Part shown: in pieces, positions 9,267-19,400 of the stretch
Numbering within the stretch: position 1 is the stretch's first letter
How the letters are laid out: each line of letters begins with the position of its first letter
Source: Stutzerimonas stutzeri
Lineage (GTDB): Bacteria; Pseudomonadota; Gammaproteobacteria; Pseudomonadales; Pseudomonadaceae
NCBI RefSeq assembly: GCF_013522825.1
Contig: NZ_JAAMQZ010000001.1
Span: forward strand, 124,001 to 188,000
Reading direction: 5' to 3'
DNA length: 64,000 nucleotides
Translations under genes and position numbers: made by a program
Notes under the pieces: model-generated
What the model was told of the DNA's origin: nothing
Databases searched by the model: none
Seen by the model: only the letters and a program-made list of their open reading frames with translations

Positions 9267-10727
9267 TCAGCTATCAGTCAGGGCCGGCAGCCCCCGTGGC
9301 CGCAAGGCCTCGCCAAGCACCGTCAGCAGACCAATTCCGGCAGCGATCCAGTACCAGCGCTGCAGCGGGTCGAAGCCCAGCCAGCCGAGGGCGTGCAGGA
9401 ACACCATGAGGATCAGCACCGGGCAGACGTAGCGCACCATGTACAGCCATAGCGCGTAGCCGGTCGGCGACAAGCCCAGTTCATCGCGCATGATCTGCGA
9501 GCGCAGGCAGTAACCGGCGAGCACGGCGATGAAGATGCCCCCCAGCGGCATCATCCAGCGCGAGGTCAGGTAGTCGAGCCCGTCGAACACGGTGGTCCCG
9601 AACAGTTTCCACTCGGCGCCGACGTTGAACGAGAGCATCGCCAGCAGGCTGATGGTCAGCAGCACCGCGCCGGAACTTGCAGCGGCGCGCCTGCGGCTGA
9701 GGCCGTATTTCTCGTTCAGATAGGCGACGGTGGCCTCGATCATGGAAATCGCCGAAGTCAGCGCCGCCACCGAGACCATGGCGAAGAACAGCACACCGAA
9801 GGCAGTGCCGAAGGGCATCTGCTGGAAGGCCAGCGGCAGGCTCATGAAGATCAGCCCCGGCCCGGCACTCGGGCTCATGCCGTTGGCGAAGATGATCGGG
9901 AAGATCGCCAGGCCCGCCAGCAGCGCGACGCAGGTATCGGCAATGACCACGGTGAAGGTGGTCCGCGCGATAGACTGGTCATCCGGCAGGTAGGAGCCAT
10001 AGGTGAGGATGGCGCCGGAGGCCAGGCTCAGGGTGAAGAAGGCATGCCCCAGCGCGGCCAGCAGTGCTTCGCCGCTGAGCCTGGAGGTGTCGAAGCTGAA
10101 CAGGAAGGCGAAGCCCTCATCGAAGCCGCCACTGGTGAAGGCATAGCCGACCAGGATCAGCAGCATCACCGCCAGCCCCGGCATCATCCAGCGGAAGGCC
10201 CGTTCGACCCCGGCCTGCACGCCCTTGCCGACGATCCACAGCGTCAGTAGCGCCACCAGCACGCTCCAGCCGCCGAGCGCCCAGGGGTTGGCGTTGTGCG
10301 TCTCGAACACCTGTGCCAGCCCCTCGACGCTGCTGGCCGCCAGCGAGCCGTCGAGCATCTTGACCGTGTAGGCGAAGGCCCAGCCGGCCACCACCACGTA
10401 GAAGCAGAGGATCATGAAGCCGGCCAGCATGGCCATGGTTCCGACCAGCTTCCAGGCCGGATTGCCGTTGTTCTCACGCACCACCCTGGCGATGGCGTCG
10501 ATGGGACTGCCGCGACCGCGCCGACCGATGGCGATCTCGGTCATCATCAACGGGATACCGATGGCGAAGATGCAGGCCAAATACATCAGAACGAAGGCGC
10601 CACCGCCGAATTCGCCGGTGATGTAGGGAAACTTCCAGATATTGCCCAGGCCCACCGCCGAACCGGTCGCGGCCAGGATGAAGCCCCAACGGGACAGCCA
10701 GAGGTTTTTCGGTTTTTCACGAGTCAT
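9267..10727 (-). CDS. Sodium-dependent transporter, neurotransmitter:sodium symporter (NSS) family
   Basis: Inner-membrane Na+-coupled importer of 486 residues, related to LeuT/TnaT. The N-terminal family signature is clear: W-x-SRWGFILAATGSAVGLGN followed by IWKFPYITGEFGGGAF, including the residues around the unwound part of helix 1 that bind Na+ and substrate. About eleven hydrophobic helices can be traced, including FVLMYLACIFAIGIPLMM and WMMPLGGIFIAVLAGYCL. The substrate is probably an amino acid, and an aromatic or branched one is suggested by the adjacent tyrosine-degradation genes on the same strand. It starts 148 bp after maiA and has its own terminator, so it may be the last gene of that operon. 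Confidence 0.92.
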   Translation of the reverse strand: MTREKPKNLWLSRWGFILAATGSAVGLGNIWKFPYITGEFGGGAFVLMYLACIFAIGIPLMMTEIAIGRRGRGSPIDAIARVVRENNGNPAWKLVGTMAMLAGFMILCFYVVVAGWAFAYTVKMLDGSLAASSVEGLAQVFETHNANPWALGGWSVLVALLTLWIVGKGVQAGVERAFRWMMPGLAVMLLILVGYAFTSGGFDEGFAFLFSFDTSRLSGEALLAALGHAFFTLSLASGAILTYGSYLPDDQSIARTTFTVVIADTCVALLAGLAIFPIIFANGMSPSAGPGLIFMSLPLAFQQMPFGTAFGVLFFAMVSVAALTSAISMIEATVAYLNEKYGLSRRRAAASSGAVLLTISLLAMLSFNVGAEWKLFGTTVFDGLDYLTSRWMMPLGGIFIAVLAGYCLRSQIMRDELGLSPTGYALWLYMVRYVCPVLILMVFLHALGWLGFDPLQRWYWIAAGIGLLTVLGEALRPRGLPALTDS

Positions 10728-10875
10728 GCGTCACCTGCTTGTTTTTATCTGTGACGGATCGAACCCGCCGCGTTCGTGGCGCGACGGAGTGCACGCAAGG
10801 TTGTGGGTAATTCGGTTCGCGGTGTCCTCATGGGTGTTGATGCGCGAAAGCGCAGCCGCTCGCGCGCAGGTCCAT

Positions 10876-11535
10876 TCAGTTCGCGTCTGGCTGCACCTCC
10901 GGAGCGGCATTAGCGAAGGCTTCCAGCACCTCGCAGCGGGCAACCCGCGCGAGGATGCGCGGATAGGCATCGAGCGGGCAGTCGAAGCGGCGGGCGTTGT
11001 AGACCTGAGGCACCAGGCAGGCCTCCAGGTAGCCGGGGCGCTCACTCATGGACAGGCCGTCGCGGAAGTCGGCCAGCTCCTGCTCCACGGCAGTCAGGCC
11101 TTGAGCAACCCAATGCCGGTACCAGGCGGCCTTCGCCTCGTCATCCACACCCAGTTCGCCTGTCAGGTACTGCAGCACGCGCAGGTTGTTCAGGGGGTGG
11201 ATTTCGCAAGCGATATGCAGGGCCAGGGCGCGCACGCGGGCACGCTCCAGTGGATCGGCCGGCAGCAGCGCCGGCACCGGAAATACCTCGTCGAGGTATT
11301 CCAGGATCGCCAGCGACTGGCTGATGCGCGCGCCACCGTTGCCCTCGTCCACCAGCAGCGGCACCAGTTGCTGCGGGTTGAGGGCGCGGTACGGCTCGCC
11401 GCGCTGCTCGCCGCCGTCCCTGACCAGGTGCACCGGCACCTGCCGATAGGCCAGGCCCTTGAGGTTCAGTGCGATGCGCACCCGATAGGCGGCGCTGGAG
11501 CGCCAGTAGGAGTAGAGCGTCAGCTCAGCGCCCAT
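10876..11535 (-). CDS. maiA: Maleylacetoacetate isomerase
   Basis: Glutathione-dependent zeta-class GST-fold enzyme that isomerises maleylacetoacetate to fumarylacetoacetate in tyrosine breakdown (HmgC in P. putida). The product is 219 residues, normal for the family. The N-terminal thioredoxin-like domain shows LTLYSYWRSSAAYRVRIAL (the SSxxxR glutathione site), then PLLVDEGNGGARISQSLAILEYL. The C-terminal helical domain begins near residue 85. The ATG at 11535 overlaps the end of the fah gene by 11 bases. Last recognisable tyrosine-pathway gene of the hpd-hmgA-fah-maiA run. Confidence 0.94.
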   Translation of the reverse strand: MGAELTLYSYWRSSAAYRVRIALNLKGLAYRQVPVHLVRDGGEQRGEPYRALNPQQLVPLLVDEGNGGARISQSLAILEYLDEVFPVPALLPADPLERARVRALALHIACEIHPLNNLRVLQYLTGELGVDDEAKAAWYRHWVAQGLTAVEQELADFRDGLSMSERPGYLEACLVPQVYNARRFDCPLDAYPRILARVARCEVLEAFANAAPEVQPDAN

Positions 11536-12508
11536 AGCGCTCGACCTGCTGATCGATGGCACCGAAGATGCTCTGCCCGGCTGCGTCGAACATCTCGATG
11601 CGCACCCGGTCGCCGAACGTGAGGAACGGCGTCTTCGCCTCGCCGTGCTCGATCATTTCGAGCATGCGCTTCTCGGCCAGACACGAGGAACCGGCGCTGC
11701 GGTCGTAGTTCGACACCGTGCCCGAGCCGATGATGGTGCCGGCGCCCAGCGCACGGGTGCGCGCGGCATGGGCGACCAGGGTCGGGAAGTTGAAGGTCAT
11801 GTCGGTGCCGGCGTCCGGCTGGCCGAACAGCTCGCCATTGATGTGCGAGACCAGTGGCCGGTGCACCTTGCCGTCCTTCCAGGCTTCGCCCAGCTCGTCC
11901 GGCGTCACCGCCACCGGCGAGAAGCTCGACGACGGCTTGCTCTGGTAGAAGCCGAAGCCCTTGGCCAGCTCGCCGGGGATCAGGTTGCGCAGCGACACGT
12001 CGTTGACCAGCATCAGCAGCTGGATATGCGAGGCCGCTTCGGCCTGCGTCGCGCCCATCGGCACATCGCTGGTGATCACTGCCAGCTCGCCTTCCAGGTC
12101 GATGCCCCAGGCCTCGTCGGCCAGACGGATCGGGCTGTGCGGCGGGATGAAGGTATCGGCGCCGCCCTGGTACATCAGCGGATCGTGCCAGAAGGATTCC
12201 GGCATCTCGGCGCCGCGCGCCTTGCGTACCAGCTCCACGTGGTTGACGTAGGCGCTGCCGTCGGCCCAGTGATAGGCGCGCGGCAACGGGCTGTGGCAGG
12301 CGCCCTGGTCGAAGGCGAAGGCCAGCGCCTCCAGGCCGTCGTTGAGGCGTTGGTAGACCGCCTCCAGCTTCGGCCTGCAGGTGTTCCAGTCATCCAGCGC
12401 CAGCTGCAGCGTGGCAGCGACCTGCGGCACCTTGACGGCGCTGGCAAGATCGCGCGAGACCACGACGAGCACGCCGTCGCGGCCCTGGTTGAGGGATGCG
12501 AGTTTCAT
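11525..12508 (-). CDS. Fumarylacetoacetase, short form
   Basis: Hydrolyses fumarylacetoacetate to fumarate and acetoacetate, the last step of tyrosine catabolism. The ATG at 12508 shares one base with the hmgA stop (TGATG), giving 327 residues. Metal-binding and catalytic-type segments of the FAH fold are visible (FDQGACHSPLPRAY, DLEGELAVI, LMLVNDVSLRNL, GAGTIIGSGTVSNYDR). This is about 100 residues shorter than the 430-residue FahA/HmgB of P. aeruginosa and P. putida, and resembles the form that follows short HmgA proteins in Shewanella and Vibrio. Gene order supports the role. Equivalent to hmgB/fahA in function; I leave the symbol blank because of the different subfamily. Confidence 0.88.
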   Translation of the reverse strand: MKLASLNQGRDGVLVVVSRDLASAVKVPQVAATLQLALDDWNTCRPKLEAVYQRLNDGLEALAFAFDQGACHSPLPRAYHWADGSAYVNHVELVRKARGAEMPESFWHDPLMYQGGADTFIPPHSPIRLADEAWGIDLEGELAVITSDVPMGATQAEAASHIQLLMLVNDVSLRNLIPGELAKGFGFYQSKPSSSFSPVAVTPDELGEAWKDGKVHRPLVSHINGELFGQPDAGTDMTFNFPTLVAHAARTRALGAGTIIGSGTVSNYDRSAGSSCLAEKRMLEMIEHGEAKTPFLTFGDRVRIEMFDAAGQSIFGAIDQQVERYGR

Positions 12509-13647
12509 CAGGATTCCTTGCCCGGCGCACGCCAGGAGTTGACGTATTCGGGAACATCGACGGCGGCGGCCGCCTCGCCGATCTCCAGCGCGCGGCGGGT
12601 ATCGATCATCACCGCGACCTCGTCGGCGAAGGTCGCCGGGTCGGTATTGGCCTTGTTCAGCGCCTTCGGATGCGGCCCGTGGGGGAAGCCGCAGGGATGG
12701 AAGGTCACCATGCCCTGCTCGATGTTGTCGCGGCTGAAGAAGTTGCCGCGGTGGTAGAACAGCACTTCGTCGTAGTCGTCGTTGTTGTGGAAGAACGGCA
12801 CCTTCAACGCACCGGGATCGGTCTCCACCGGGCGCGGAGTGAAGGTGCAGACCACGAAACCGTTGGCGACGAAGGTGGTGTGCGCCGACGGCGGCAGGTG
12901 GTAGCGATGGCTCACCAGCGGGCGGATGTCGCGCCAGTTGAGCCGCACCACGGTGTTGTCGCCATGCCAGCCGACCACGTCCAGCGGGTTGTAAGGGTAG
13001 GTTACGGTGGTGATCTGGTTGCGCCGCTTGATGCGGATCTGCCAGGGGTTCTCGTCCTGCTGCGCGCGGAAGGCGTCGTCCAGGCGCGGATGGTCGAGCA
13101 CGGCGGGGTCGAATATCGCGTGCGGGCCGACCAGGCCTTTTTCCGGCAGCTGGTAGGCGCCGTCGGTGTTCTCGATCAGCAGCATGAACACCGGCTCGCT
13201 GGCCTCGATGCGCCATGCGGTGCCGCGCGGGACCATCAGGTAGTCGCCGTCGCGGAATTCCAGGTGGCCGAAATCACAGTAGAAATGCCCGGCGCCCTCG
13301 TGGATGAACAACAGGTCGTCACCATCGCTGTTGCGCACCAGATGGCGCATGGCGCCGTTGGTCTTCCACAGGCGCAGCCTGATATCGGAATTGTGCAGCG
13401 CCAGCGGCGCCTGCAGCGGGCAGTCGCCCTCGCTGGGAATGTGGTTGAGGTTGAAGGCGTGCGGGCGCAGCGGGCCTTCCCAGTCGATCCAGCCGGTCGG
13501 CGGATGCTTGTGATGCAGGTGCGAAGCCGGGCCGAAGAAGCCTTCGCGGCCCATTTCGCGCTCGAAGGTGCCCTGCGGAAAATCGCAGTGCGCCTGACGC
13601 GAGCACTGCCCTTCGCGGATGGGAAAACTGATCCATTTGCGGCTCAT
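12508..13647 (-). CDS. hmgA: Homogentisate 1,2-dioxygenase, short form
   Basis: Non-haem Fe(II) dioxygenase that opens the ring of homogentisate to maleylacetoacetate. At 379 residues it is shorter than the roughly 430-residue HmgA of P. putida. The C-terminal cupin carries the ligand cluster FYHRGNFFSRDNIEQGMVTF followed by HPCGFPHGPHP, giving His, Glu and His candidates in the family order. FNLNHIPSEGD and HHKHPPTGW are also typical. It starts 31 bp after hpd ends and shares a base with the fah start, so all three are coupled. With fah it looks like a Shewanella/Vibrio-type module. Confidence 0.92.
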   Translation of the reverse strand: MSRKWISFPIREGQCSRQAHCDFPQGTFEREMGREGFFGPASHLHHKHPPTGWIDWEGPLRPHAFNLNHIPSEGDCPLQAPLALHNSDIRLRLWKTNGAMRHLVRNSDGDDLLFIHEGAGHFYCDFGHLEFRDGDYLMVPRGTAWRIEASEPVFMLLIENTDGAYQLPEKGLVGPHAIFDPAVLDHPRLDDAFRAQQDENPWQIRIKRRNQITTVTYPYNPLDVVGWHGDNTVVRLNWRDIRPLVSHRYHLPPSAHTTFVANGFVVCTFTPRPVETDPGALKVPFFHNNDDYDEVLFYHRGNFFSRDNIEQGMVTFHPCGFPHGPHPKALNKANTDPATFADEVAVMIDTRRALEIGEAAAAVDVPEYVNSWRAPGKES

Positions 13648-13678
13648 GTGGCTCTCCTCGTGATGTCTGGCTCCGGGC

Positions 13679-14779
13679 TTATTCGTCGGCCTTGATCACG
13701 CCACGGCGCAGCTGGTCTTCCTCGATGGATTCGAACAGCGCCTTGAAATTGCCCTCGCCGAAGCCCTGGTTGCCCTTGCGCTGGATGATTTCGAAGAAGA
13801 TCGGGCCGATCACCGTGTTGGTGAAGATCTGCAGGAGGATGCCGTCATCGCCCGACGTACCGACGCCCGGCGCGCCGTCGATCAGCAGATTCAGCTCGCG
13901 CAGCACTTCGGTGGGCTCGCCATGGCCGGCGACGCGGCTATCGACCTTCTCGTAATAGGTGTCCGGGGTGCTCATGAAATCCACGCCGTTGGCGCGCAGG
14001 CGCCGAACTGTCTCGTAGATATCGTCGGTACTCAGGGCGATGTGCTGGATGCCCTCGCCGTGGTACTCGCGGATGAATTCCTCGATCTGCGACTTGTCGT
14101 CTGCCGACTCGTTGATCGGGATGCGGATCTTGCCGCAGGGCGCGGTCATCGCTCTTGAAAACAGCCCGGTGAGCTTGCCCTCGATATCGAAGTAGCGGAT
14201 CTCGCGGAAGTTGGCGATGCGCTCGTAGAAGCCGGACCAGACGTCCATCTGCCCACGCATGACGTTGTGGGTCAGGTGGTCGATGCATTGCAGGCCGACG
14301 GCATTGTCGTTCGGCGTGCGTCCTTCGATGAACTCGAAATCAACGTCGTAGATGCTCTTGTCACCGTAGCGGTCGACCAGATACAGCAGCGAACCGCCGA
14401 TGCCTTCGACGCAGGGGATGTTCAGCTCGCCGAAGTTAGCATGGCTGCCCACCAGTGTCGCGCCCTGGGATTCGACGTAGGCGGCGGCCTGGGCGGCGTT
14501 CTTCACGCGGAAGGCCATGGCGCAGGCGCTCGGCCCGTGCTTTTCGGCAAACTCGCGGACATGCCCGGTGGGGCTGCCGTTGAGCACGATGTTGATGTCG
14601 TGCTGCTGAAACAGCCAGACGGCCTTGGAGCGGTGCCTGGCGGTTTCGGTGAAGCCCATCTGGGTGAACAGCGTGCGCAGCTGCTGGATGCCTTCATCGT
14701 TCGGCGCGGTGAACTCGACGAACTCGAAGCCGTCGGTGCCGATGGGGTTGTGCTGCTCGATCTTGGTCACGGCGTTCAT
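13679..14779 (-). CDS. hpd: 4-Hydroxyphenylpyruvate dioxygenase
   Basis: Fe(II)-dependent dioxygenase that converts 4-hydroxyphenylpyruvate to homogentisate with loss of CO2. The product is 366 residues with the two vicinal-oxygen-chelate halves. Iron ligands are readable as His in LQCIDHLTHNV, His in GEGIQHIALSTDD, and Glu in IFFEIIQRKGNQGFGEGNF near the C-terminus. The ATG at 14779 has GGAGGCG just upstream; 22 extra in-frame codons before it are not needed. First gene of the hpd-hmgA-fah-maiA block. A perfect 16-bp inverted repeat lies about 135-210 bp upstream. Confidence 0.96.
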   Translation of the reverse strand: MNAVTKIEQHNPIGTDGFEFVEFTAPNDEGIQQLRTLFTQMGFTETARHRSKAVWLFQQHDINIVLNGSPTGHVREFAEKHGPSACAMAFRVKNAAQAAAYVESQGATLVGSHANFGELNIPCVEGIGGSLLYLVDRYGDKSIYDVDFEFIEGRTPNDNAVGLQCIDHLTHNVMRGQMDVWSGFYERIANFREIRYFDIEGKLTGLFSRAMTAPCGKIRIPINESADDKSQIEEFIREYHGEGIQHIALSTDDIYETVRRLRANGVDFMSTPDTYYEKVDSRVAGHGEPTEVLRELNLLIDGAPGVGTSGDDGILLQIFTNTVIGPIFFEIIQRKGNQGFGEGNFKALFESIEEDQLRRGVIKADE

Positions 14780-14912
14780 CTCGCCTCCTGTTGTTGTTTT
14801 GGGCTGACCAGGGCGCATAACCCTGCAAGGTGTCGCAGCCATCACAAACCAGCCTGACTACGGTAACAAGCGTCAAAAACGGCCCTATGGCCCGGTCATC
14901 AGGCGCAGATGC

Positions 14913-14988
14913 GTCAGCTTTTCGTTACACGGCCAAAACCACGCCGGGCCGTGGCTGCAGCGCTTTCCAGGCGTAACGAAAAGCTGAC
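14913..14988. promoter_or_regulatory. Perfect 16-bp inverted repeat upstream of hpd
   Basis: GTCAGCTTTTCGTTAC at 14913-14928 is repeated exactly in reverse complement at 14973-14988. The arm centres are 60 bp apart, close to six helical turns, with a 44-bp spacer. It lies in the 400-bp gap upstream of hpd, so a paired operator bound by a dimeric regulator is plausible. It does not match the TyrR/PhhR box (TGTAAA-N6-TTTACA). A similar but weaker string, GGTAACAAGCGTCAA, occurs at 14862-14876. Confidence 0.5.
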
Positions 14989-15106
14989 AGGGCGATGCGA
15001 CAAGCTGCCGCACCCTGATCAGAGCAAGGCGCGCAAACCCGCCGCTACCGGCCTATGAGCGTCGGTTTGGCGGGCGCCCCCACAAAACCAGCTCAGTGCA
15101 GCGGCA

Positions 15107-15153
15107 AGCCAAACACACACGACCCGCCAGCTGGCGGGTCGTGAGGTTTGGCT
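15107..15153. terminator. Long hairpin after the amino-acid dehydrogenase gene
   Basis: A 24-bp perfect palindrome at 15119-15142 (ACGACCCGCCAG and its complement) is extended by outer arms AGCCAAAC (15107-15114) and GTTTGGCT (15146-15153). It sits 28 bp beyond the stop of the dehydrogenase gene. There is no strong T run, so it may be a weak or non-canonical terminator, or an RNA-stabilising end. Confidence 0.55.
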
Positions 15154-15180
15154 GGGCTGCGAGCCGGAAGGCGCCTGGGG

Positions 15181-16266
15181 TCAAGCGTGCAGACGCAGCG
15201 CCTCCGGCTGGCCGCCCGCTTCGAGCCGTTCGATGGCCAGGCGCTCGGCGATGACCGAGGTCGGCTCGCCACTGGCGGTGGAGCGGGTGAAGATTTCCCT
15301 GAGCGTGTCGCCGATGCTGCGTACATGGCTGTCGATCTGCGCCGCGCTGCCGCCGCTGCGCTGGTAGTAGACGTCGATGATGCCGCCGGCATTGATCGCG
15401 TAGTCCGGCGCCCAGAGCTGGTTGCGCCGCTGCAATGCTTCGCCGATGGCCGGCGTGGCCAGCTGGTTGTTGGCGGCGCCGGCGATCACCGGCGCGCGCA
15501 GCAGCTCCAGGGTCTGTTCGTTGAGGATGCCGCCCATGGCGCAGGGCGCGAACACATCGACGTCCAGGCCGTAGATATCTTGCGGACGCACCACATGCGC
15601 GCCCAGCTCGTCCATCGCGCGTTGCAGGTTGGCCTCGAAGACATCGCAGACCCACAGCTCCGCACCCGCGGCCTTGAGCCGGCGCGCCAGGCCCAGGCCG
15701 ACATGCCCGACGCCCTGGATCGCGACCTTCAGCCCGGCCAGGTCATCACGCCCGAGGCGCTGGCGTACCGCCTCCTGCAGGCCGGTGAACACGCCGAGCG
15801 CCGTCGAGGGCGACGGGTCGCCGCTGACGATGCTGCCATCCAGGGTGGTACGCGACGCGGCACCGGCCACGTGCCGGGTGCGCTGGGCGAAGGTCTGCAT
15901 TTCAGCGTCGCCGGTGCCCGAATCGGCGGCGGTGATGTAGCGTCCGCCAAGGCTTTCGACGAAATCGCCCATGGCATGCAGCAGCGCCTGGCTCTTGCCG
16001 GTGTGCGGATCACCGATGATCACCGCCTTGCCGCCGCCGAGTGCCAGGCCGGCCAGCGAGGACTTGAGCGTCATGCCGCGCGACAGCCGCAGCACGTCGC
16101 GCAGGGCCTCGTCCTCGCTGGCATAGGGGAACATTCGGCAACCGCCCAGCGCCGGCCCGAGGCGGGTATCGTGGATGGCGATGATGGCCTTGAGACCCGA
16201 CGCCTGGTCATGGCAGAAGACCACCTGTTCGTGCTGGTCGAAATCGGGATGAGCGAATACGGACAT
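15181..16266 (-). CDS. Glu/Leu/Phe/Val-type amino acid dehydrogenase
   Basis: NAD-dependent oxidative deaminase of a branched or aromatic amino acid to its 2-oxo acid; 361 residues, normal for leucine/valine dehydrogenases. The catalytic-lysine segment is [15 protein letters not shown], preceded by [12 protein letters not shown], and the NAD fold is [17 protein letters not shown]. The conserved [11 protein letters not shown] lies near the C-terminus. The ATG at 16266 has GAGGTAACC upstream. Its products are substrates of the type used by the large ferredoxin oxidoreductase encoded just upstream on the same strand, so the two probably act in sequence. Leucine, valine and phenylalanine specificity cannot be separated by eye. 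Confidence 0.9.
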   Translation of the reverse strand: MSVFAHPDFDQHEQVVFCHDQASGLKAIIAIHDTRLGPALGGCRMFPYASEDEALRDVLRLSRGMTLKSSLAGLALGGGKAVIIGDPHTGKSQALLHAMGDFVESLGGRYITAADSGTGDAEMQTFAQRTRHVAGAASRTTLDGSIVSGDPSPSTALGVFTGLQEAVRQRLGRDDLAGLKVAIQGVGHVGLGLARRLKAAGAELWVCDVFEANLQRAMDELGAHVVRPQDIYGLDVDVFAPCAMGGILNEQTLELLRAPVIAGAANNQLATPAIGEALQRRNQLWAPDYAINAGGIIDVYYQRSGGSAAQIDSHVRSIGDTLREIFTRSTASGEPTSVIAERLAIERLEAGGQPEALRLHA

Positions 16267-16320
16267 GGTTACCTCGCTGGTCGTTGTCTGGCCCGGCTCC
16301 GCGCTCCGGAGCCCTGCATT

Positions 16321-16432
16321 TGTGACATCCCCATGCTCCGGCGTGGGGACGTCACCGGGGATGCTCCGCGTCCTGAACACTGGAGCGCTCTACAAGCGGT
16401 TCCCACGCAGGAGCATGGGACTATCAGCCTTC
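16321..16432. repeat. Hairpin-forming intergenic repeats before the dehydrogenase gene
   Basis: TGACATCCCCA (from 16323) pairs with TGGGGACGTCA (ending near 16354) around GCTCCGG, and a second copy-like string TTCCCACGCAGGAGCATGGGA follows near 16401-16421. These resemble the GTTCCCACGCTCC-type repeats common between Pseudomonas genes. They occupy the 180 bp between the ferredoxin oxidoreductase stop and the dehydrogenase start and might separate the two transcripts. Confidence 0.45.
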
Positions 16433-16446
16433 AGTGGCGCACCCAC

Positions 16447-19400
16447 TCACGCCGCCGGCTGGAACAGCCGCACATTCTGCACCTCATCGCCCCTGTCGAA
16501 ACGCTCGCGCAGCAATTTTTCCTGCTGCCGCACCTTGGCGATGGCGCGCTCCTTCACCGGGCCATAGCCGCGGATCTGCTCGGGCAGCGCAGCGATAGCG
16601 ACGGCGGTGCGATAGTTGGTGGGCTTGAGTCGGGCCAGCAACTCATCCACGGTCTTTTCGTAATCGGCGATCAGTTGGCGTTCGACGCACCGATCATGCC
16701 CATAGCCGAACGGATCCAGCGGCGTCCCGCGCAGAAAGCGGAATTTCGCCAGCACGCCGAAGGCATCGAGCATCCACGGACCGAACTCGCGCTTGCGTGG
16801 CTCGCCGGTCTTGGGGTCGATCCTGGCCAGCCAGGCCGGCGCCAGGTGGAACCGCAGCCGGTAGTCGCCCTCGAACTGCGCCTCCAGTTGCTGACGAAAC
16901 GCGGGGTCGCTGTACAGCCGCGCCACCTCGTACTCGTCCTTGTAGGCCAGCAGCTTGAAGTAGCAGCGCGCCACCGCCTTGGACAGTGCCAGATCGTCCG
17001 CCGTATCGGCCTCGCGCACGCGCTCCACCACCTGACGATAACGTCGTGCCAGGCCGGCGTTCTGGTACTGGGTAAGGAAGTCCACGCGCCAGTCGACGAT
17101 CTCTTCCAGGGTTCTGCGGATCGGTTCGACCGTTTCCAGCGGGCGCGCCAGCTGCTCCACCTCTTCAGGCTCCAGCACCGCACGCCGGCCCCAGCGGAAC
17201 GCCTGGCGGTTGAGCTCGGTGGAGGTGCCGTTGAGTTCGATGGCCTTCTCGATGGCCTCGGCGGTAACCGGCAGCAACCCCTGCTGATAAGCGAAGCCAA
17301 GCAGGAACAGGTTGGTGGCGATGCTGTCGCCCATCAGTCGCGTGGCCAGCCGGGTAGCGTCGACGAAATGGGTCTTGTCGGCGCCGACCGCATCGGCGAT
17401 GGCCTGGCGCATGGCCTCGCCGGGCACTTGGGCATCGGGGTTGCGGGTGAACTCGGCGGTGGCCGATTCATGGCTGTTCACTACGGCGTTGCTGATCTGC
17501 TCGTTCAGCCGTGTCAGCGACTCATCGCCAGCGGCGACAATCAGGTCGCAGCCCAGCAGCAGATCGGCTTCACCGGCGGCGATGCGCACGGCGTAAATAT
17601 CACTCTGCTTCGCCGCGATGCGCACATGGGTGGTCACCGGACCGAACTTCTGCGCAAGGCCCGCCTGGTCTAGCACCGTGCAGCCCTTGCCTTCCAGATG
17701 CGCAGCCATGCCGATCAGTGCGCCGAGGGTGGTCACGCCGCTGCCGCCAACGCCGGGAATCAGCACGTTCCAGGGCCGCTCCAGCGAGGGATGTTGCGGC
17801 TCGGGCAGCGCCGCCGCCTCGATGCCGTGGCCCACCGCCTCGGGCTTGCGCAGCTGGCCGCCATGCACGGTGACGAAGCTCGGGCAGAAGCCCTCGACGC
17901 AGGAGTAGTCCTTGTTGCAGGCGTTCTGGTCGATCTCGCGCTTGCGCCCCAGTTCGGTCTCCAGCGGCGACACCGACAGGCAGTTGGATTTCTCGCCGCA
18001 ATCGCCGCAGCCCTCGCACACGGCGGGGTTGATGAACACGCGCTTGGCCGGGTCTTCCAGCTTGCCGCGCTTGCGTCGCCGGCGTTTCTCGGTGGCGCAG
18101 GTCTGGTCATAGATGATCACCGAGACACCCTTGAACTCGCGCAGCTCGCGCTGCACGGCGTCCAGCTCGCGGCGATGGTGGAAGGTCATGATGGGCGCGA
18201 AGCCGTCGCGGCTGGGGTATTTGTCCGGCTCGTCGCTGATCAGGGCGATACGCTTGACACCTTCGTCGAACACCTGCCGGCTGAGCTGATCGACCCGCAG
18301 TTCGCCGTCGATGGGCTGGCCGCCGGTCATGGCCACGGCGTCGTTGTAGAGGATCTTGAAGGTGATGTTGACGCCCGCCGCCACCGCCGCGCGTAGCGCC
18401 AGGCTGCCGGAATGGAAGTAGGTGCCGTCGCCAAGGTTCTGGAACATATGCGGGGTGTCGGTGAACGGCGCCTGGCCGATCCAGTTGACGCCCTCGCCGC
18501 CCATCTGGGTGAAGGTCTCGGTGCGCCGGTCCATCCACTGCACCATGTAGTGGCAGCCGATGCCCGCCGAAGCACGGCTGCCCTCGGGCACCTTGGTCGA
18601 GGTGTTGTGCGGGCAGCCGGAGCAATAGTGCGGCGTGCGCACGGTGCTGTAGCTGCGCGCGGCGAGGGCCTTTTCCTTGGCATCGAGGAAGGCCAGCCGC
18701 GACTGGATCATCTCGCTGGTGAGGATGGGTTCCAGGCGTTTGGCGATGACGCGGGCGATCATCGCCGGGGTCAGCTCGCTGAGGTTGGGCAGCAGCGAAC
18801 GGCCCTGCTCGTCGAACTCGCCGACCACTCGCGGGCGCTTGTCCACTGGCCAGTTGTAGAGCTGGCCGGTGAGCTGGTCCTCGATGATGCTGCGCTTCTC
18901 CTCGACCACCAGGATCTCGTCCAGGCCACGGGCGAATTCGTGCACCGAGACGGGCTCCAGCGGCCAGCTCATGCCGACCTTGAGCAGGCGCAGGCCGATC
19001 TGCGCACAGAGTTCTTCGTCCAGGCCGAGGTCATTGAGCGCCTGGCGCACGTCGAGGTAGGACTTGCCGGTGGTGATGATTCCCAGGCGCGGACTGGGCG
19101 AATCCAGCATCACCTGGTTGAGGTTGTTGGCGCGGGCGAAGGCGCGCGCAGCGTAGATCTTGAACAGGTTGAGACGCTTTTCCTGGGCCAGCGGCGGGTC
19201 CGGCCAGCGGATGTGCACGCCATCCTCGGGGAGCTGGAAATCCAGCGGAATGCGCGTCTGTACCCGCAGCGGATCGACCTCCACCACGGCGGAGGAATCG
19301 ACGTTCTCGGCGATGGTCTTGAGCGCCACCCAGCAGCCGGAATAACGCGACAGCTCCCAGCCGATGATGCCGTAGTCGAGGATTTCCTGGACGTTGGCCG

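Noticed and set aside
14830..14850. Sigma-54-like promoter for hpd on the minus strand (TGGCTGCGACACCTTGC)
   Set aside because: The GG and GC elements are 12 bases apart rather than the required 10, and the -24 box is imperfect.
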